Source: Sanderia malayensis (lineage: Eukaryota > Cnidaria > Scyphozoa > Semaeostomeae > Pelagiidae). Taken from it: a stretch of DNA of 64,000 bases. Location of the stretch: contig RQOL01000616.1 of NCBI GenBank assembly GCA_013076295.1, forward strand, positions 4,120,392 to 4,184,391, in the 5' to 3' direction. How positions within the stretch are numbered: position 1 is the first letter of the stretch; each line of letters starts with the position of its first letter. Below the pieces are notes generated by a model, which worked only from the letters and a program-made list of their open reading frames with translations, was not told the origin of the DNA and ran no database searches. A program made the position numbers and the translations under genes. Below are positions 57,701 to 64,000 of this stretch, piece by piece.

Positions 57701-60700
57701 TTTTATGTCCTGATATCAATGAATGTGGACAGGCACACACAATTGCAGTAACGATGGATCTTGCAACAATACCAAGGGTTCTTATGGTTGCTCATGCAAT
57801 TTGGGATACACTGGAGATGGCTTTTTATGCTCTGATATCAATGAATGTGGGACAGGCACACACAATTGCAGTAACGATGGATCTTGCGCCAATACCAAGG
57901 GTTCTTATGGTTGCTCATGCAATTTGGGATACACTGGAGATGGCTTTTTATGCTCTGATATCAATGAATGTGAGACAGGCACACACAATTGCAGTAACGA
58001 TGGATCTTGCACCAATACCAAGGGTTCTTATGGTTGCTCATGCAATTTGGGATACACTGGAGATGGCTTTTTATGTCCTGATATCAATGAATGTGAGACA
58101 GGCACACACAATTGCAGTAACGATGGATCTTGCACCAATACGCAAGGCTCATATACATGCGCTTGCAACTCGGGCTATTTTGGAAATGGAACATATTGCA
58201 CTGATATCAATGAGTGCGAAAAGGGCCTGAATAGATGTCATTTAAAGTCAAGCTGCCTGAATCTGAATGGCTCTTATTCTTGTCACTGCTTTTCGGGCTA
58301 TACTGGAAATGGGTTCAACTGCTCTGATATCAATGAGTGTAATTCAATTGATGCAAACGACTGCAGTGAAAATGCAAACTGCGTGAATTTAAATGGAACA
58401 TACGAATGCATTTGTAAAGAGGGTTATTCTGGAAATGGAACAGTTTGTGTTGATTTAGACGAGTGTCTACTACGAACAGACAATTGTAGCTGGAACGCCG
58501 GTTGCAGTAATACTATCGGAAGTTACAGCTGTCATTGTAGAGCTGGTTTTATCGGTGATGGTTTTCAGTGTGGAGATAAAGACGAATGCATGACTGGGGA
58601 ACACAAATGTAACACAAATGCGAGGTGCAATAATACGGTTGGTTCATATGCATGTCAGTGTGAGATTGGTTTTACTGGCGATGGGATTCTCTGTGAGGAT
58701 ATAGACGAATGTGTGACCGGAATGCATTCCTGCAGTAGAAATGCCCTTTGCAATAATACAATTTCGTCGTATAAGTGCAGTTGTAGTGAAGGTTTTTCTG
58801 GAAATGGACAACATTGTGAGGATATCGACGAATGCACAACAGGACTACACGTGTGCCATGTCAATGCAAGCTGCACTAATACTAATGGTTCATACGCTTG
58901 CTTGTGCCTCAATGGTTACTCTGGTGACGGTGCAATTTGCCTGGATGTTGATGAGTGCCAATTAGATTCACACAATTGCCACGTGAATGCAACCTGCACC
59001 AATATTCAAGGGGCATATCTCTGCAAATGTGTTGATGGGTTTTTTGGAAGTGGTGTGCAATGCAGTGACGTCAATGAATGTAGCTTAGGATCACACGAAT
59101 GCCATAGAGATTCCAGTTGCACTAACACCATTGGCTCTTACAATTGTAATTGTAATAAAGGCTACGAAGGAAACGGATCTCAATGTCGAGGTATGCAGAT
59201 GATTCTTTGTTAAGCCTAATATATTTCAGCATGTATAGACGATTTACGCTCTCTTATCTTGGGACGGCTATTTCACTTTATATAGATTTATAGTAAGTCT
59301 AAATGCATATAAGCAGGAGACATTGTGCTGTATAGCAATGATTTATTTTATCATTATCTTCCCTTGTAGATGTAGATGAATGCTCCACGTTTCAAGATTC
59401 TTGTCACGTGAATTCAGTTTGCAACAATACAGCTGGTTCGTATTACTGTACGTGTAGCCAGGGCTACAAAGGCGATGGAATAAGCTGCGTGGATGTTGAC
59501 GAGTGTTTAACTCAAGTCCATAATTGCCACTTTGAAGCTTCATGTGAGAATGTTAACGGATCATTCCTATGTGCATGTGATCCTGGGTACACTGGAAATG
59601 GAACTTATTGCAATGATGTTGACGAATGCAAACTAAAGCAGCATAATTGCAATTCAAATGCAAATTGTATCAACACTCTAGGTTCCTATGAATGTATGTG
59701 CGTGCAAGGTTTTACTGGTAATGGTACCACGTGCACTGATGTCAATGAATGCAAATTGAAGATCAGCCGTTGTGATGTTAATGCAAACTGCAATAATACC
59801 CATGGAAGTTATCAATGTACGTGCCTTGAAGGTTTTAATGGAACTGGCATTACCTGTACAGATATTGACGAGTGTCACCTCGAAAATCACGACTGTCATG
59901 CAAATGGCTTCTGCAGCAATACGTTTGGCTCGTACAATTGCTCCTGTTTACATGGCTATCACGGTGATGGGTTTTTGTGTGAAGACATTGATGAATGTCA
60001 AATTGCATCTCATAACTGCAGTGGCGTTGCTAATTGCAGTAATCAGCAAGGCTCTTACTCGTGCACTTGTCTCTCTGGTTATAACGGGGATGGTTTCATT
60101 TGCAATGATATCAATGAGTGCGACACCGCAGCTCACAATTGCCACCGCAGAGCAGTCTGTTCGAACCGGGTTGGATCGTTTAGTTGCTCCTGTATTGTTG
60201 GCTACACTGGGAATGGAACATTCTGCGAAGACGAAGACGAATGCCAGTCTGGAATACACGCGTGCCACATAAATGCCCATTGCGTAAATACAGCTGGTTC
60301 GTATGCATGCTTCTGCAATGCTGGATATTCAGGTAATGGTACTACTTGCAATGACGTGGATGAATGCCAGATGAGTATGCATGATTGTCATCAGAATTCC
60401 ACTTGCATTAACACTGAAGGGAAATACACCTGCCTGTGTGTGACTGGTTTCACTGGTAACGGCTTCAACTGCAATGATATTAATGAATGCACAACTGATT
60501 CAAATGGTTGTCACAAGGACGCCCTGTGTTCTAACACTGTTGGCTCATATGTCTGTGCTTGCAAACGAGGCTTCATTGGTGACGGCTTTATTTGCATGGA
60601 GATAGACGAATGCAAAAATGTGACGCATAACTGTGATGAAGAAGCAAGTTGCCACAATCTGCATGGTAGTTACAACTGCTCGTGCAATGCAGGCTTCACT

Positions 60701-63700
60701 GGAAATGGATACAACTGTACAGGTATGCAATAACGCCTTCTACTCATTGTCAATACTCAATCTTCTTCTAATTTCTCTAGATATATGTAGCTAGCTTCCA
60801 TGGCTTTGCTTGTTACTCCGATGATGATTATTTTTCTTCAGACTTAGACGAATGCCAGGAGCAAACACACAACTGTCACTCAGCTGCCAACTGCAACAAC
60901 GTCTATGGATCTTTTTCTTGCTTCTGTAATACGGGTTTCAAAGGAAATGGTTTGATATGTATAGGTATCACATTGATTATACAATACAGCATGGTTTTAG
61001 ACCCTAAGCTGCTATTTCTGAGGTTTTCAAACAAACTTCGAAACAACAGCTGTAGGAAATGTTACAAGTATCATTCTATTAATTTTACGTTTAATTTTCT
61101 GCTCAATTTGCCTGACATGTGTTCCTCGACCCATTATTCGTCGACTCACTCCCCCCCCCCCCAACTTCTATTCACTTTGCCAGTTCATTCTCTTGCTCTT
61201 GCTGTATTTAACCATGATATACGGTGCTTTTTTCTTTTGCCAGATGAGGACGAATGCCTGACTGGAAACCATCAATGCAGCAATGATTCCACGTGCGATA
61301 ATACAGAAGGAAGCTACACATGCACTTGTAGAACTGGTTTCATTGGAGATGGATATGTTTGCAACGGTACGTCTTCGCTATTTCAAATGACATGTAGCTG
61401 TAACAAGACGATAGAAAGCTTATGTAACCCTACTGAGCTGATAATATGGGTTAATTTGTGTATTTCGTCTTTACAGACACTGATGAATGCACTGAATCTC
61501 TGGATAATTGCCATTCAAATGCTACATGCACAAACACGCCTGGATCGTATAAATGCAACTGTAACATTGGTTACAATGGTACAGGAATCGATTGCCAAGG
61601 TAAGTCATTTTTTCAGCCATGCCAAAACATGCTTTTGTCCTTTTTATCTCAATAACCTCGAGATGAGCTCCATTTAGACTGCTCATGAGTAGATATGTTA
61701 AGCGCATGAAGCTTATCTGTAAGATCGAGGCCTATACCTGAGTAGGTATAACCGTAGGAAGATTGTATATCTTAAGCAATCTTTTATCTGTAAGACAACG
61801 GTACGATGTTACGGTACACGTGTTGTTAAACCACAAGTCAATAGACCAATAGACCGTCACGTGAAGCTGTACAGAGAGTAGTTAAGAAATGGACGAACGA
61901 AGTATGTTATGAAGCATACAATAGCATGCGCAGTTTGGAAACTGCTTCACACTCTTCGTAACTGTTCAAAATTGCATGAACATTAAGACTTTTGGAACGA
62001 AGGGCTTTCTTTCTGATGGAGCCGGATGTATTGACAATGGTTTTATTTCTCCATTTAAGATGTTGATGAGTGCACGTTGGGCGATCACAACTGTCATTCC
62101 AAAGCCAACTGCAGTAATAGCGAAGGTTCTTATAGTTGTACATGTAGTCGTGGCTTCATTGGTTCTGGCAGGTCTTGCAATGACACTGACGAATGTACTT
62201 TGAAAATCGACGACTGTAGCAGGTTTGCCAACTGTCATAACACGTATGGGTCCTTTACGTGCTCGTGTAGAAGTGGCTTCGCAGGCAATGGAATAACGTG
62301 TATTGATGTAGATGAATGTAGCGGAAGTCTTCACAACTGTCATGCTAATGCAGTGTGCATAAACACGAATGGTGGCTTCAATTGCAGCTGTTTGTTTGGG
62401 TACAGTGGCAATGGCTCCACCTGCTTCGACATCAATGAATGTGAAACTAATCTTAATGATTGCGACGCGAATGCAGTGTGTCGTAATGCAAATGGTTCTC
62501 ATTCCTGCACGTGCAATCGTGGTTACAGTGGAGATGGGAAACGTTGTGCGGAAATCAACGAATGCCAGCTGGGCATTGATAGTTGCCATCGCAACGCGTA
62601 TTGTCAGAATCTCAACGGCTCTTATCGATGTCATTGCAATTCGGGATTCACTGGCAATGGTTTCAACTGCAGCGATGTAAATGAATGCCAGTTAGGCACG
62701 CATAGCTGCCACGAGAATGCCACTTGTATAAACACCGATGGAAATTACAGTTGCTCTTGTAATATTGGTTACACTGGTAATGGCATTGAATGTGATGATG
62801 TAAATGAGTGTGCTGCTAATGCAAGCCAATGCCATGCTGATGCTATTTGTAGCAATACCAAAGGCTCGTATATCTGTCACTGCAGAGCTGGGTTCAATGG
62901 TGATGGAGTAGTTTGCAGTGACAATGACGAATGCATTTTACGAACGCATAGCTGTCATCAAAATGCACATTGCAGCAATACCAAAGGCTCGTATGAGTGT
63001 GCTTGCTTGAATGGTTACACTGGTGATGGCTTGATTTGTTCTGATATCAATGAATGCGATGCTGGCATAAGTAATTGCCATGAGTATGCAAAGTGCAGCA
63101 ATGCTATTGGAAGTTTCTCATGCCAATGTTTGACTGGATATACAGGCAATGGCATCAACTGTAGCGATATTGATGAATGCCAAAGCAGTTTGCATGAGTG
63201 CCATATTGATGCATCTTGCTCCAATACAAACGGATCATACAAATGTGCTTGCAAGAGTGGGTATACAGGCAATGGCATCAACTGTAGCGATATTGATGAA
63301 TGCCAAGGCAGTTCACATGAGTGCCATGTTGATGCATCTTGCTCCAATGCAAACGGATCATACAAATGTGCTTGCAAGAGTGGGTATACAGGCAATGGCA
63401 TCAACTGCAGCGATATTGATGAATGCCAAAGTAGTTCACATGAGTGCCATGTTGATGCATCTTGCTCCAATGCAAACGGATCATACAAATGTGCTTGCAA
63501 GAGAGGGTATACAGGCAATGGCATCAACTGCAGCGATATTGATGAATGCCAAAGTAGTTCACATGAGTGCCATGTTGATGCATCTTGCTCCAATGCAAAC
63601 GGATCATACAAATGTGCTTGCAAGAGAGGGTATACAGGCAATGGCATCAACTGCAGCGATATTGATGAATGCCAAAGTAGTTCACATGAGTGCCATGTTG

Positions 63701-64000
63701 ATGCATCTTGCTCCAATGCAAACGGATCATACAAATGTGCTTGCAAGAGAGGGTATACAGGCAATGGCATCAACTGTAGCGATATTGATGAATGCCAAAG
63801 TAGTTCACATGAGTGCCATGTTGATGCATCTTGCTCCAATGCAAACGGATCATACAAATGTGCTTGCAAGAGAGGGTATACAGGCAATGGCATCAACTGT
63901 AGCGATATTGATGAATGTGAGAGCGGACCACACAATTGTCATCTTGATGCATTGTGCTCTAATACCAAAGGATTTTATCGTTGTTCTTGTAAAACTGGAT
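51774..64000 (+). CDS. Giant secreted CUB and calcium-binding EGF repeat protein (3' end outside window)
   Basis: Exons: 51774-51828, 52242-52399, 52510-52533, 52701-52899, 53037-53387, 53522-53650, 53757-53879, 54120-54254, 54356-54478, 55258-59190, 59370-60722, 60842-60964, 61244-61366, 61477-61599, 62060 onward. The first exon encodes a signal peptide ([14 protein letters not shown]). Two CUB domains follow: one divergent (exons 2-4), one canonical (exon 5, [15 protein letters not shown]). About 66 EGF domains come next, almost all calcium-binding, with D-[IV]-[DN]-E-C starts and the C-x-N-x4-[YF]-x-C-x-C hydroxylation motif. All EGF exon junctions are phase 1. Fibrillin-like rod architecture suggests an extracellular matrix or cell-surface role; no specific family member is recognised. 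As written, the frame breaks at about 56790, 57085 and 57724 (three single-base deletions) and returns to the original frame afterwards. No membrane anchor or end is visible. Confidence 0.85.
55746..58202 (+). repeat. Twenty-unit near-identical 123-bp EGF-coding array
   Basis: Units start at 55746 and recur every 123 bp to 58080, except that three units are 122 bp (starts shift at 56852, 57097 and 57834). Each encodes one 41-residue EGF domain containing [10 protein letters not shown] and [19 protein letters not shown]. The copies differ at a few synonymous sites and at one residue after the second cysteine region (E, W, R or G before TGTHNC). The last unit changes to an older sequence halfway through. 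Confidence 0.95.
59191..59369. other. Intron between large EGF exons
   Basis: Donor GTATGC at 59191, acceptor CTTGTAG ending at 59369; phase 1 on both sides. Confidence 0.75.
61151..61162. repeat. Poly-C tract in an EGF-gene intron
   Basis: An uninterrupted run of about 12 cytosines following CACTC, prone to sequencing length error. Confidence 0.7.
63166..63903 (+). repeat. Second 123-bp EGF-coding array, six units
   Basis: Units begin GATATTGATGAATGCC at 63166, 63289, 63412, 63535, 63658 and 63781. Copies 2 to 6 are almost identical; the first differs more. Sequence is distinct from the 55.7-58.2 kb array, so the two expanded independently. Confidence 0.93.

Noticed and set aside
55746..58202. 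Regular repeats resembling a CRISPR or satellite array
   Set aside because: Units are coding, directly adjacent without spacers, and keep EGF cysteines; the genome is eukaryotic.
63015..63935. 306-codon antisense ORF over the second EGF array
   Set aside because: Same repeat artefact: antisense of an EGF-coding unit without stops, with no start or splice context of its own.

Overview
The window is nuclear DNA of an intron-rich, AT-rich invertebrate animal. GT-AG introns interrupt almost every gene, several protein families present are metazoan-specific (Porcupine, PET-LIM, paired-class homeobox, calcium-binding EGF/CUB extracellular proteins), and CCCTAA-type telomere-like repeats sit at the left edge. 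A secreted CD38-type ADP-ribosyl cyclase, a PET plus six-LIM gene and very large EGF arrays would fit a cnidarian or another marine invertebrate. The sequence alone does not fix the phylum.

Layout. 1-540: satellite with interspersed CCCTAA motifs. 1394-4995 (+): nine-exon PET plus six-LIM gene (LIMPETin/Limpet type) with small DNA-transposon relics in its introns. 6695-10056: apparently intact hAT transposon with perfect 14-bp ends, an 8-bp target duplication and an uninterrupted 804-aa transposase. 10065-18309: mostly non-coding. 18310-26434 (+): three-exon paired-like (Arx/aristaless-like) homeobox gene with two long introns. 28030-30359 (-): eight-exon secreted ADP-ribosyl cyclase. 31070-34701 (-): eleven-exon Porcupine, the Wnt O-acyltransferase. 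Head-to-head with it, 35049-37167 (+): SLC15/POT-like transporter with a GC-AG intron and a degraded proton-coupling motif. 37945-47978 (+): about 17 exons encoding a TASOR-like protein (DUF3715 pseudo-PARP region followed by a huge disordered, repeat-bearing region). 48521-50653 (+): a compact gene predicted to encode a single-pass membrane adaptor with a cytoplasmic C-terminal SH2 domain. 51774 to beyond 64000 (+): a giant secreted protein with a signal peptide, two CUB domains and about 66 calcium-binding EGF domains, including a 20-copy near-identical 123-bp array that contains three single-base deletions.

The genes do not form one pathway. Porcupine is a Wnt-secretion enzyme, the cyclase makes calcium-mobilising nucleotides, the TASOR-like gene suggests heterochromatin silencing of transposons (the window contains several), and the SH2 and CUB-EGF genes are signalling and extracellular-matrix types. 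The most unusual items are the transmembrane SH2 protein, the TASOR-like gene with expanded internal repeats, the EGF array with its frame-restoring trio of deletions, and well-preserved transposon insertions, one of which has a related unoccupied copy of its target elsewhere in the window. All exon boundaries were placed by eye from splice consensus, phase and family similarity; no transcript evidence was available.
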